A DNA stretch of 64,000 nucleotides from Berberis thunbergii (taxonomy: Eukaryota; Streptophyta; Magnoliopsida; Ranunculales; Berberidaceae): assembly GCA_003290165.1 (NCBI GenBank), contig QNQO01000528.1, forward strand, positions 434,001 through 498,000. Reading direction: 5' to 3'. The notes below the pieces were generated by a model. The model was given only the letters and a program-made list of their open reading frames with translations, did no database searches and was not told the DNA's origin. The translations under genes and the position numbers were made by a program. This document shows positions 24,479-36,828 of this stretch, one piece after another; the stretch's first letter is position 1; each line of letters begins with the position of its first letter.

Positions 24479-24640
24479 AGAGTGAGGCTAGGGAATCAGG
24501 ATTTTGTGGCATCGTTAGAGGATATTTTTTACAATATTGAAATACACATAAACACTTTGAAAATTTCATTATTATTTCAAGATCACACCACGTCACCATG
24601 ATTACAAAACTTGATTGCAAAAACATAGTTTCCTAGCATT
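24479..24640. repeat. Short dispersed repeat, copy B
   Basis: Homologous to 20884-21060, with the GCTAGGGAATC left end mirrored by GCTAGGAAAC on the complement of the right end. It interrupts a TTCATT-A-run that is uninterrupted in copy 1 (about 21890-21900), so it inserted after the duplication. Confidence 0.55.
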
Positions 24641-24715
24641 TTCATTAAAAAAATTAAGCATAAGCTGATTGATAAAGATGAGTTTTGTTTTGTTAATCTT
24701 TTAATATTAGAAAAA

Positions 24716-24828
24716 CAGGAATTCTAGGGGTAAAGGGAAAGGGAGTGAGGGATAGATGTACACATCCATCTCCATTGAGATGTGTGACATTGCTTATCTC
24801 GAGAAAGATGGTCGCCCAATCCCTCGCA
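24716..24828. mobile_element. Small MITE-like insertion
   Basis: About 110 bp absent from the matching place in copy 1 (near 21960). It has CTAGGGG and CTCGAGAAAGAT motifs also found in the small element at 27411-27492, which suggests one family. Exact ends are uncertain. Confidence 0.45.
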
Positions 24829-24888
24829 AGAAATGTCAGATTTCATTAAAGAATGTATCTCTGTTTCTTGATTTATGCCTTTATATAT

Positions 24889-25088
24889 GAGAAATTCTAA
24901 ATGTCGAGGGAAAGGGCGAGGAAACGAGCGAGGGAAATGAGGTGGTGAGGTGAAAGCCATCCATTTATCTCGAGATGCGTGCGTTGACTTTTTCACACGC
25001 ATCTCGAAATAAATGAATGGCTTTTACCTCGCCACCTCATTTCCCTCGCACGTTTCCTCGCCCTTTCCCTCGACATTTAGAATCTCTC
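24889..25088. mobile_element. Fold-back Mutator-like MITE, 9-bp TSD
   Basis: It is almost entirely one inverted repeat. Arms of about 90 bp begin GAGAAATTCTAAATGTCGAG (left) and GAGAGATTCTAAATGTCGAG (complement of right), with a loop near 24978-24996. A perfect 9-bp duplication TTTATATAT flanks it (24880-24888 and 25089-25097). Copy 1 of the segmental duplication lacks it. Transcribed, it would form a near-perfect hairpin that could feed Dicer-like enzymes. Confidence 0.85.
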
Positions 25089-25388
25089 TTTATATATTAA
25101 AAGTTACATGGTTGAATTGGATTGTTTTATTCAATCAAACTTTAGGTTTTTTTTTTTTTTTTTTTATTTCAAAAGTGGGGTTTCACTGACCATTTGTTAG
25201 ATAATGGATACATTACCTAAGCTATTAATCAATAATTTGATTTTTAGTTTATGAACTAAGCAATGAAGACATCCACCCAACTGCATTTATTGACTGCAAA
25301 TTATTCCAAGCGATCTGATTTATGTTTAGGTAAATCTGAAGTGTGGTCGTGTGAGGGTGTTATATTTTTGAAAAATCTCACTAAGTTT

Positions 25389-25518
25389 TTTTTTTTGAAA
25401 GGCAAGCAGGGTTTTAAAGGATTTTAGAACTCATTAAAGATGCCGCAAGCTGGGTTTGAACCCATGACCTAGTGGTACCATCCGCCAAGTTCTAACCGTT
25501 GAGCTGTCATGCCGCCCT
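25389..25518 (-). mobile_element. tRNA-derived SINE, copy 2
   Basis: On the minus strand it has A box AGCTCAACGGTTAGAAC and B box GGTTCAAACCC, with the T-rich start at 25386-25396 being its poly(A) tail. It is homologous to 22516-22645 in the same relative position of the duplicated segment. Confidence 0.78.
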
Positions 25519-27410
25519 CTTTAAATTTTTAAATTGTCATTTTTATTACAATTTTGGCTATTGACTCCATATTATTTTTAAATAAAGATTTTTGTTTTCT
25601 ATTTTTTTTAACTCCATCTTCACCAATTCCAATTCCAATTCCAATCTCAATCCCATTCCATATATTTCTTTTTTATTTAATCTTTTTCCCTCTATTTCTT
25701 TTTAATTCTCATCTATCTACCCACCATCTTTTTTTTTTTTTTTTTTAAATCTCTTTCTATATTAGTTTCTACCATATTCATATTAACATTTTTAATTAAG
25801 TTGGAGACCGAAGAAAGGGAAATTATACATTTTAAAGATATATATATTTTTAATTTTTGTCTATTTAATCTAATTATAAATTTAAGATTTCAAAAGTTGT
25901 TGTTTGTTTGCTTCGTCTGAGCTAGTTCAAAAGGAGAAATCTCTCCATCCAGTCTAGTTCATAGAAGCGACACTACTTAGGCCAGTGTTGCTATTGCTAC
26001 TTGGATTTAGATTGTACTGTTATGCATGCCTCAACGCCAAAAAGTTAGAAAGAAAGCAGATGTATGCTTTTCGCCAACTCTCATCGTATACCACCATGTT
26101 TGTTTCTGTTTTCTCCAATTAAAAAGTAAGCTCTTCATTTGCTAACTACAATTGAATTAATTGTGCTGTGTGTATTTTTTTTTTTGTACTATGTATATTT
26201 GTATAGTTGAATAGTTATATAGTAAAATAGTTGCGTGCTATTTATCCTCATTTGTCTGCAATCCTGGATCTGCCCCGTGATAGCGCATCATAATTGTAAA
26301 ACATTGACGATAATTAAATATAAAATATTTGATGATGTGAAATAAAGAAAAGATGTATCAGGATTCGTTGTATCATAATCATAGTATGCGAGTCCAATTA
26401 ATGCTCGCACAAATGTTACGATAAATCCAAAATTTGATCATCAACACCATTAAAGCAAAATAATACCACAATCAACATTCCTTTGAAACCTCTCAACAAA
26501 TCACTTTACATGAAAGCTAATGACAAGCTACATGCACCCACTAAGACCAACACTACAACCTGCAAATCATTTCATGGGTCCCATATTTTCACTTGAGGGC
26601 CCATCACTCGTTTTTTTTTCCAATTGATGATAATGCTGACTGGAAGTACTAGATCACTGTTGTCATAATTTGATTACTAGAGAAAATCAGAAAGTCCTGG
26701 TGCGTAGCTTATCTTCCAAGTGATCCAATCATATATCACTTTCTCTATCATTAGCCAAAACTCTTTATTTTTCTCCGTAGGAACATTACCAGCCTGCCCC
26801 CTTCTCTTGTCAATGTTATTCGAGAATTCTAGTTAGGGGTTGGAAAAAAAATTGTTAGTTTGATTTAATTTTATAAGGTTCAAGCAATAAATAAGGGCGA
26901 GCGAAGCGAGTGAGTCATTTTTGTGACGACTGTATTTATTTTTCAATATTGACAATTTATATATAGTCGTTAGTCGTGCTAGTTTTTTTTCAGAAATGAT
27001 GGCTGCTAGAGGAGAGTTCATATTTGTATTGTGTGTTGGACTTGTCAAACTTCAAATGATTTTCAAAAATTCAACGCAAATGGATCCTCATCTAAAACTT
27101 TGAAGAAAAAAAAGAAAAAGAATGTAAGGAAAAAAAAAAATTTCATGGTAAAACCTTTGTAAAATTTATAAATAGTAAAAAAAAAAATGTTTCAAAGTTG
27201 GTTATGACAAGAAGAAATGGGTGAAGAAAACCTTTTTGGTGTTGATTCCCTGTACTACAATACTAAAACCACTCATGTAAAGTTGAGAAATTCAACAATA
27301 ATCTAAACTTTTTCAAGGCTGAGATAAGAAATAAACACCATAGAATGTAATATTGTAAAATCCCAAAAGAAAAGAAGCACACAATAAACATCCCAAAGAG
27401 CACATCTAGG

Positions 27411-27492
27411 GAGCGAGGTATGACTCACCCTCCTTGAGATGAGGGAGTGTACATCTCGAGAAAGATAGGCGGTGGGGGGCATTCATCGCTCC
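27411..27492. mobile_element. Very small MITE (about 82 bp)
   Basis: The ends TAGGGAGCGA and its complement TCGCTCCCTA are inverted. The middle shares CTCGAGAAAGAT with 24716-24828. No target-site duplication was resolved. Confidence 0.45.
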
Positions 27493-27666
27493 CTATAATT
27501 TCACCATCCCCAAAATATGGAGATGATTGCACTAGGATAGTTGATTAATAACATATTTCCACTTATTATGTGACAAGTCAAGGATTTGAATTCTACTAAT
27601 ATATGATTTTTTTTTTTTTTTATCCTTTAACATCTCCACCCTTAATGGTGTGGCAGTTTTTCTTAA

Positions 27667-27803
27667 GTGCACTGATAAAGTGTCTAGTAATTTACCTGGT
27701 GACTATTAGGCACCATAAAATTGCATCGAGATTGTTATCACTTATCTCGATGCAATCCTACGGTGTCTGGTAGCACCAGGAAAGATATCAGTGCACTGAG
27801 TTT
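27667..27803. repeat. Fold-back inverted repeat
   Basis: The left arm (AGTGCACTGATA, then TTACCTGGTG, then ATTGCATCGAGAT) is mirrored on the right by complements in the reverse order, centred near 27735. This makes a hairpin of about 60-bp imperfect arms. It is probably a fold-back MITE; no target duplication was found. Confidence 0.6.
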
Positions 27804-28399
27804 GAACCCTTGACTTGTTATTCCATCCGTCACAAATCTACTGCTGAACTCGTACCTCATTGGCACTAATACATGATCATTGATTTGAGCTAAAAAAACC
27901 CCTCATTCCTTGTAGTTTTCAGGCAACGATTGTGATTTTGTTTTTCGAGGTAATTTGGGTAAGTTGAATTTAAGAAATATTTTGTTGTATATAGAAAAAT
28001 GTAAAAATTTTGATCGTAGTTTTGAAATTATCAATATAATTTAAGCATTTTAAACTGCATATTGCATAAGAATTACTTATATAACAAAATTTGAGTACTG
28101 AATTACTGTTATAATAAATTAAAATATACAACAATTAAGATTTGCTGAAAGAAAGAAATATTTAGAATTTCGACAGAAATTTTGGAAAGTAAAAAAAAGA
28201 AATATTTCATAAATATTTCGACATTTTTCAAAAAATCAAGTGAGTTGATATATATCTCAACCCACGGGTTACACACAAAAGCCACCTTAAAAGAGAAAAA
28301 TTCACTCCACTTCCACACTTGATCAATCATAGTCGAGGAGTTTCCATATTCCTTGCAGACTACAATACCATACCCATTGTTGCTTTTAACTAATCCCCT

Positions 28400-30566
28400 T
28401 CACTTCCGACAAAGCATGTCGCGATAGTCTTCTTCTCATCCGTATCTTATTCCCTTCCTTTTATTTGTCTCTTTTAACTCCAAAGCGCTTACAGCAAACA
28501 TACCCTCTCTTTCTCTCCCTCTCTTAACCTCTGGAGCTTAACAAGACTCACAGTGACATCTGAGACTGAGACCTCTCTGTAAGTTCCCTTTATCACTTTA
28601 TTTCAGTACTCAACTTTACTTCTCTGATCTCAATTGTGTGTTCTGTGATCTGGGTTTTCATCAGTATGTCTTGCTTGAAAATGGGAACTATCTTATCTTG
28701 TCTATAACATCTTCTTTACGTCTCCCCATGATAGTTAAAGCTTACTCCTTTGAGGTTTTTAAGCAATTCTGTGAAATGGGGTGTCTTTACTTTGGTTTCT
28801 TTGTATGTTTGTTGAAGCTCTACTATCAGTTGAAAAATGGGATTGAGTATATAATTTGTGAAAAAATTTCATTATTTGGGTTATCTGAGTTGCATTTTGT
28901 TTGTTTTCTAATTTTTTTAATGACTAAATACCACTTTGTCTTATTTGAAATGGGTCGAGGGATGCTCTTGCTATGTTTTCTTCTCATATGTTGCTTTCTA
29001 GCAGGTATACTTTGATATGGGTGACTTTTCAAATAGGGAGGTCGAGTTGCAATTGAATTTTCTTGAAAGTTTTGGTGACATCTTGAAATTGGGTTGTGGT
29101 TATTGGTCTGTAGGTTTCGTGAAGTAACCTCAAATTCTTCCTTTTTTCACCCTCTTCTCCCTTCTCCTCATCTCCTGAGTTGTTGCTTAGAACCAATCAC
29201 AACCTAAGGGTATTGTTACTATTCACAAATTTGCCATAATTGGTGGATAATCCTTCTTACTATGAGAGAGTAGAAACAATTGAAATTAGATTTAATTTCT
29301 TGAAGAGGATGTTATATGAGTAAAGGGATTGACACTTTCACAAAGGATTAAGGTATAGTCGTATTGGTTAGTGGATCGGGTGCGTTGAACGATCTATTAC
29401 CCTAAAACTCAAACTATAGGAGGATAGGATAACAGTGTATTTCTAGGAGTTCCATGGGGATTTAAGCGTACTTGGGCACACATAGAACGACACTTAGTGG
29501 GTGGATAGAAAGATTGAACTCTTTTATCATAACTAAATTTTTTGATAACATGTGAAAAGAACACTTATGGTAAGCTGAACTATTAGAGATGGTGCAATGA
29601 TATATCAATGGGCCCTATACCGGTTGAAACATAACTGGGAACACACGGTGCCAAACAGGAGTGGGACATCATAACAGTGGGTTGCCATGACAAATTTAGA
29701 AAGGTTTGGTCCAAACTGTAGCAAAAGTAACAGGGGGGAAGGGGGGGGGGAGATTTTTTTCAAGGTAAGTCCAGAAATTTGAAAGTGGATACAAGGAAAA
29801 TGAGTGATTGGAGGATGACAAGTTTTAACGTTCGCTGAAATTTGTATTGAGGAGAATGCTCTAAAGATAAATTCATCGAGTACCACGCTTACTGGTTGGC
29901 GTCCAGCTTTCAGTGTTTCTGAGTAGTTTTTAGGACTGCTGACTTTCAGTATGTTCAAGGGGCTGAAGTGATTACCCTTTACTTTTGCTGTTGTAATGCT
30001 CCCGAATAGTCCAAACTTTAAAGACGAAAGAGTATTGTAAATCAAATTCCAGTAATGGGGAAAAAAAAGAATACACAAAATGGAGTCCTAAAAAAATTAC
30101 ATTCTGATGAATATATAATTTTCTCTTTTCAAAATTCTTGAAGACCTGATGTCGTTCTAAAAAAAAAGACCTGATAGAATAAGCTATGATAGTCTAATAG
30201 CTTTGCTCGACTTTAGGTTCTGTATATCACACCTCAGTTACAATTGATTTCATTACTATTGTTATTGTTATGTCAATTAAATTTGTTATCCTCAGCTGGG
30301 TTAGTGTCACTAACAAATATCTATTGTTTAAATGTACACGCAGTATCTAAAGTTATCTTAGCAAAGCAGGAAGTGAGAAAAATCTTGTAGTTTAATTAAT
30401 TTACTTTAGAATTTCAGTTCACATCTTTTTATTTGTTCTGTTTACATTCCTCTTAATCAATGCAGTCCCATGCTTTACTAACTTTTGTTTGCTTTATTAG
30501 GTATGGTAAATATATAAGAATTTACTTTCCTGAGGGATTGAACTTGTACCTCTTCCTTACTAGCAG
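28400..30566 (+). promoter_or_regulatory. Promoter, 5' UTR exon and 5' UTR intron of SMG7-like gene
   Basis: A CT-rich leader (about 28500-28578) ends at a strong donor, GTAAGT, at 28579. The acceptor CTTACTAGCAG ends at 30566, four bases before the ATG. This implies a leader intron of about 2 kb, common in plant housekeeping genes. A G run (about 29736-29750) and several short frames inside are not supported as genes. The exon boundaries are inferred without transcript data. Confidence 0.45.
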
Positions 30567-30570
30567 ACCT

Positions 30571-33500
30571 ATGCCGAATACACAGGCTTCCATAGAACGG
30601 GTTGTAACCTCTCCTTTCATGCATTTGAATCCACAACGTCCTCTTGATGATCAGGATCACATTCAAAATCATATTGATGAGGTAAGTTTAAAAGTTGCGC
30701 TTCTGCTAGGTTGCTTTATTAAAAAGAAATTGTTTCTATTATGCTTAGTGAAATAAAAGAGAAAGAGAAAGAACAAAGATGTGGTGCCTGACGTTGGGAT
30801 TTTTGTGATACAGGCTGTTAATGCAGAAAAACAGTTGTGGAAGTTGGTCCACGTTAAGGGTCTTCTGAGTGCTGATGTTCAGGAATTATACAGTAAAGCT
30901 CGTTCTAGCTATGCGAAAATCCTCTTGAATGACCATGAATTGGGTGAACTTCAAGATATTGAATACTCTCTATGGAAGCTTCACTATAAACACATTGATG
31001 AATATCGAAATAGAATTCGTGAAAGTTTGACTAATAAAGAAGGCACAAACTTATCACAAGAGAAAAATATTGCCTCTGTGCGGCAAAATAGTGAGAATCT
31101 TCTTGAAGGTTTTAAATCATTCTTGTCAAAAGCTACAGAGTTTTACCAAGATTTGATTGTGAAAGTCAGAAGAAGTTATGGGTTTTCAGGCGAAGATCTC
31201 AATGATGGTACTTTTTCCAGTTCCATGGACATGATGAAAAGGCACAGATGTCAGTTTTCATGTCATCGTTATTTGGTTTGTCTTGGGGATCTTGCTCGAT
31301 ACAGGGAGCTTTATTTGATTCCTAATGCCCAAAACCGCAGCTGGTCGGTAGCAGCTACATATTACTTGAAAGCATCAATCGTTTTGCCCGATAGTGGAAA
31401 CCCGCAAAATCAGGTATCATGAATGCTTTTTACCCAACCATCCTCCCCTCTTCATTTCCAGATATTCTTATAAGCTTATGAGTCCCTCCTAGATTTTTGC
31501 TTTGTCATAATCGTTTGAATTTGTTTTATGATTATTTCATCTGCAGTTAGCTCTCTTGGCTATATATATTGGCGATGAGCTCCTTTCTTTGTACCACTGT
31601 ATAAGAAGTTTAGCTGTTAAAGAACCTTTTCCAGATGCTTGGGATAACCTTATCCTGCTATTTGAGAAGGTGAGAATCTTTTGTCACATTCTTGTAGTCA
31701 AAATTGAACTTCCAACTTTGGCCTTCTCCAAATATGTGGCATTAGTTTACTTAATCACTGCCTTCTATAATATCGCAGAATAGATCATCTCAGTTGCATT
31801 CTCTTTGTAATGAGGCCAATTTCGATTTCTTCAAACCATTTGAAGGAAGTACAATGCAAATAAAAGCAAAATCAAGCAACAATCTCCCATTTTATCCCAC
31901 CAGTGCAGCTACCGGGGATGATTTGCCCGAGCACACTGGCTTGTGGTCCCTTGTTGTTTGGATTATAAGCTTCTTTTATGTTGATTCAAGGTACATCTTG
32001 CAGCAGAATGCAAATTTGATTTCCAATTTATATTTTCTCATGCTCAGACATATTTGAATTTTAGATATTCAATTACTTCCATGTGATACCATTGATTCAA
32101 TGGTTCTTTCTCTGTGATGACTTGATGTTTTGAGTAATGATTCAGCTCTTGTTGGCTGATTTTTTTAGTTCAGGTGTCAACCCCCAGGACCTAACTTGAT
32201 TTACATTCTCTTGCCCAGTCTTTTGTTCCCTTCCCCCCCAGTATGCTCCTGTTTCTTTTCCTCTTTGCCAATTTCTTAGGTCTAGAAAACTTAAGCTGAC
32301 AAAGCTAACTCACCCCGTTATTTAACCGGCTAAGCTCTCTTTCCTTCCTCTGTTGCTTTTCAAGCCCTCTACCCTTAAGGTAGAAACAAACTCCAACATG
32401 AGAACAGTTTAATCATCCTACACATAAATCTAAAGAGAGCTTACCTCAAGCTGTTACTCTCGACCAACTTAAATTTCTACAGTTGACCTGTGATGCACAA
32501 AATCTCTAGTTTTCTCCTATGGAAAATACATGGTGATGCTGAAAGTTTTTCATGTGCAGCAAAAGAGGTTGTTAGGCCTTACAACATCATGTGAATCTTG
32601 CTTGAAAGATAATTACAATTTTTGCTGTTAAGTCATAAGTGTATAATTAAGGTTCTTCAAGACATATTAGGTGCTGTGCATTAACCCCTTTATTCTTGAA
32701 ACGAATTTATGCAATTTTTATAGATTTAAATTAGACTGACCTTCATATAGGTAGTTTGCTTGTAACTTTATGCACTGAACTAAAAGAAAACTATCTCAAT
32801 GAACTGTGGTCCAATAAAACGAAAATTGTTATCTTCTTAATTTTTGGTGTGCGTGCAACTCAAAGTCCTGGTATACTATTAATACTTTGTCTGGCAGCAT
32901 CTCTTTTTGTATAATTTTCTTTCTGTATAAGATATGCTTCAACTTTTGAGGTCGATATATTTTGCATGATGCAGCTTCAAGGACTTCCCTTGCATGTTTG
33001 GTTCCGCAATTAGAGAACTAGAAGCCTTACTGTCACTTGACGATGAAAGACTAAAGGCTGCTTTAGAGTCCTATCAGCGAATGGGTGTAGATAGAACAGG
33101 TCCGTTTCGGGTATTACAGCTCGTCACTGTATTTATCTTCACTATTCATATGCTAACTGAAAGCTCCAAACTACAAAGTCCAACACACATAAAGAACGTT
33201 CAGCAACCTTCCTCCATAGTATATGCACTGGCTTCTGCATTCATTTGTATCGGCCGTCTTGTCAATAGATCTCTCATGGCTAATCATGTGGGTTCTAGTC
33301 CTCTTTTGCCTGCAATATTAGTATTTGTAGAGTGGTTGGTGACGTACAAGGTACAGCAGAAACATATGTGACCGACGAAATATGTGCAAGTGCAATAGCT
33401 TATTTTTTTGACTCTTTTGTTGAACTTTTGAATCGATTTGATGGTAAACGGGATCAAATTGAGTCTAGGGATTCTCTGTCTCTTTGGGAAGATACTGAAT

Positions 33501-35008
33501 TAAGAGGCTTTTCACCTATTTTGAAATTCAGCAAACCATTAGATTGCCCGACTGCCCAGCAACCACAAAGAGGGTTTGATGATATAAATGAGTGTGAAGT
33601 ACGCATTCATCGTTTCCTTGTTGCTGGTATGAAGATTGCAAATAGATCAATTGGATCTAAGAAGTGGATCATTTATGAGAAGACGAAACATAAGTTCTGT
33701 ACAGCAGAGTCAATGAAGCTGAAATGTAGGTCAGAATCAGGAGTTAAAGATGATTACCATACATTTGATGCACATAGAAGCTCTTCTCCCGTTGAGGAGG
33801 AAGAAGTCATTCTATTCAAGCCAATCATAAGGCAGAATTCTGCCCCACTTTATGTACTGAAGTCCACGTCAAGCCAGGTGATTACTGAAGCACAGAACCT
33901 GGTAGCACCATCTGGTGAGCACTTCCGCCGTTCTTCGTCCTTAAAGCTTCCACGAAGTGGAAGCTCCTTTGGTTGCTCCGACAGTTGCTCAAAGAATCCA
34001 AACTGCACCAAGGCATTGTGGCAGGAGCCGATTCCTGAGGACTTAATCATGGACTCATTTAACGAAAACTCAACAGAAGTCCATAAGTTTGGGGTGATGG
34101 AGTCAGTAACAGATGGACTACCATCCCCTGCTGGACCTCCCTCCCTCAGTGCATGGGTCCTTGACAGAGAGAAAGGGCCAAAAGATTCTACTGAAAGTGG
34201 CTCAAGACGAGCTGAGGATGTTGTTTCAGCTTACATAACTGGTCTCTCCATTGGTGAAAGTGCGGTATGCCAGCAAGACCATCAAGTAGCAGCTTCGGGT
34301 CCATCTCATTCAATATATGGCGAACCATCTTGGAGAGAACCCACTATTGATCATAATTATTCCTACGCAGCTACCAACTACATGGCTCCTCCTCACTTAC
34401 CCCCTCTACCGTCTGCTCCTCTTTTGCCTGCTGATGCGACTTGGTTTAATAATGATTCATCTTATGATGCAGAACACAGGGGCTTGGAAACCATGAGAAA
34501 ACATCTCCTCAGCACCTCACACGCAAGTAGTTACCCAGACTTAGCTGCAACTGACAATGCTAATACTCCTGTGATCAGTCATGGGTACAGACCATTCACT
34601 GATAGAATTCGTGCTGCTCAACTTCATCATCAGTACCAGGAAAATCTAGGATTTAACCAAGTCCCTGACCGTATCTCACCACTTCAATTTTACATGCCAA
34701 TGACGCCTACACCTGGAAGATTCCATGCCCAGGATTTTTCCAGGTTTGCTCCTTCTGGCGAACTGATTAGTCCTTCAGTTTCAGATCAAATAACACCCTT
34801 GGGGAACCCACCCTTATATCCAGGATTCTATGATGTCAATGGTGCTGAAGGACAGAAAAAAGAAAGACCTCTTCATGGCTACCCAATATCAAGTCCACGT
34901 GTGTTTAACGCTGCAACGGATCTAAGGTCTGAGCAGCGACTTTTGCAGTACCTCAAAGAGAAGGAATGGCACTTGCGAAGGGAAGCCCAATTGCGAAGTG
35001 CCTCTTGA
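30571..35008 (+). CDS. SMG7-like (EST1/SMG5-7 family) with a frameshift
   Basis: Five exons: 30571-30681, 30814-31413, 31547-31669, 31779-31990 and 32975-35008, all GT-AG. The first four encode an EST1-type 14-3-3-like domain and the start of the helical hairpin region (AEKQLWKLV, LGDLARYRELY, ATYYLKASIVLP, NPQNQLALLAIY). SMG7 proteins bind phosphorylated UPF1 in nonsense-mediated mRNA decay in cytoplasmic bodies and, in Arabidopsis, act in meiotic exit. The last exon continues with CEVRIHRFLVAG and a long Ser/Pro-rich tail ending EKEWHLRREAQ. At about 33330-33340 the frame breaks: VFVEWLV and the following GDVQGTAETYV lie in different frames. The total, 3080 nt, is two more than a multiple of three. 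The family is clear; SMG7 versus SMG7L is less so. Confidence 0.82.
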
Positions 35009-36828
35009 ATGATCCTGCAAGAGGACTCTAGATAGCATATATATGTAAAAACTGAACACTTTCTTGCTACATCTTCTATGCATCCAAAGGATATAGAGAT
35101 GGGATTTCCAAAAGATCTGTATACATGTATGTATATCATAAGAGTATTTATATATGCGGTCTGTGTGATCTAGGAAATGCGTATGTACATATGAAACATC
35201 TTCCAGCTTTATTGCAACGTTCTTCTGGTGTAGCTATAGCCACCTGAAAATTCATTTGACAGTTTTTAATGGCTGAAATGAACCCTGCATGGAGTGTTAT
35301 CAGTTTATTCCACACCTTGGCCATGTGCTCTCTGCTCATATGTATGGTGTTGGTCATCAAATCAGCAGCTTGGGTTTTTGTCAAAATGTTGTTGTTTTAG
35401 GTTTTTTTCTGTAAACAAACTAAGCTATTATAAGGATTTGAAGTTGGAAGAGCTAAGAAAGTGGTTGATAGTACTTGATTAACTGGGTCTCTTCCTGTGA
35501 ATGGTATCTGTCAGACGGACAAAATTGATCAGTGTTTGTGATTCTCAATGGTGTATCAGAATTTGCTTGGCAAGGTTTAGCAATTAGACTTAACGAATTT
35601 CTTTTGTAATCTAAACAACCAAGCTTGCTCATGTATCACTTCTGTTTAATATAATATTATTGAAATAAAAAAATCCTAAGCTTGCCAAACTTGTACAGGT
35701 GCATTTGATCATCTCTTTTATAATTTGGAAAACTTGCTATTTCAAATTATTGGTCCTTTCTTCCTCATCAACTTCTTCAAGAAATTATGTTCAAGCGTCC
35801 ACTTACCATGGCTACCCACATTGGCTTTTGTTCTCTCTGTGCTCGTTGGCACTCTTTTGCTCTATCAAGAATCATGGACTCTCCAGTAGTTCAACCATAG
35901 AACTCCCATCTCCATCCTTGATAATATTATACCAAAAGTTGCATGTAATAACATCAACCATGCCACCCAGCTTCAACTGATCAGTTTCTATGACTATACA
36001 CTTTACCAGTTAGGCATACCAAAGCCTCCTCCCAACTTATCACATTTGTGGTTCTTCTGGAGACTGGTTGGTTTTGTTAGATACCACCTCTCCATCCATC
36101 TGCATGTGCAATCCTTTCACTAGGGAGCCAATCGAACTTCCCCCACTCACTACTTTTCCAGATGTACTGGACTTCAATCCCTTGAATACTGGAAGCATCT
36201 ATTTTTGACATTCAAAGATCAGTCTCGAGTCATTTGGTACAGGACGTGACCAAGCCATGAAAAGTTACCAGGCCAGGGCTACCTCGGAAAGTTACCAGGC
36301 CAGGGCTACCGTCCGAACACTTGGCATTTCTTTTCTTCCATAAGTGCCGGCATATAACAGTTGGGAGTTGCTTCTCTTGGGAAGTTCTTATAAGGAGCAG
36401 TATATATGCTGCCATGAAAACATCCACGCTTCACATGTAGGTGTAGTCATGAAGCTGGCACAAGCCAAGCCTAAAAGCTAGACTTGATGGAGACTTTCAC
36501 TAGGCCTAGACTTTGTGGATCTACAGATTGGGCTTTGATCTGGTTGCTTGGTTTATTAATGGGCCCATACTCTTAAAGTTGGGTTTAGAATTAAGCCCAT
36601 GTACTTGTGAAGCGCACCGTGCGTACATTAGCAAGGCAAGTCTCAGTTCTACTGTAAGTCTGATTGCCCAACAATTCTAGCTTTCACAAACAAAACCCTA
36701 ATTCCCAAATGCAGCAACCAATGACTCATCTTCTCCATCAAGATCACAACTTTGTCTGAAATTTTCCAAATTCTAATTCCCAACTCATCTTCCCAAACCC
36801 TAATTCCCAAATTCTCCCTTTCTCCCAA
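35009..36828. other. Intergenic between SMG7-like and VMA21-like genes
   Basis: It contains the SMG7-like 3' UTR (to about 35660) and then DNA without a recognised gene. A 26-27 bp direct duplication with core AAAGTTACCAGGCCAGGGCT lies at 36261-36311. Confidence 0.55.

Larger units (their letters stand above)
22814..25525 (+). repeat. Tandem segmental duplication, copy 2
   Basis: It has the same marker order as 21125-22650, but is expanded by the insertions at 23070-24437, about 24479-24640, about 24716-24828 and 24889-25088. The SINE occupies the same relative place in both copies, so the SINE came first, then the duplication, then these insertions. Confidence 0.75.
25530..28400. other. Intergenic, gene-free, A+T-rich
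   Basis: No supported gene was seen. Contents include simple AATTCC and poly(T) tracts near 25617-25750, a small TAGGGAGCGA-ended MITE (27411-27492), a fold-back repeat (27667-27803) and a B-box-like GGGTTCAAACTC at about 27808-27819 (minus) that may be a SINE relic. Confidence 0.5.

Noticed and set aside
25440..25518. tRNA gene on the minus strand
   Set aside because: A and B boxes are present, but the cloverleaf arms do not pair and a SINE body and A tail follow; a homologous copy sits at 22516-22645.
29605..30078. Minus-strand 157-aa frame in the 5' UTR intron of the SMG7-like gene
   Set aside because: No domain, repeat or conserved motif was recognised; opposite strand and intronic, so it is likely chance.
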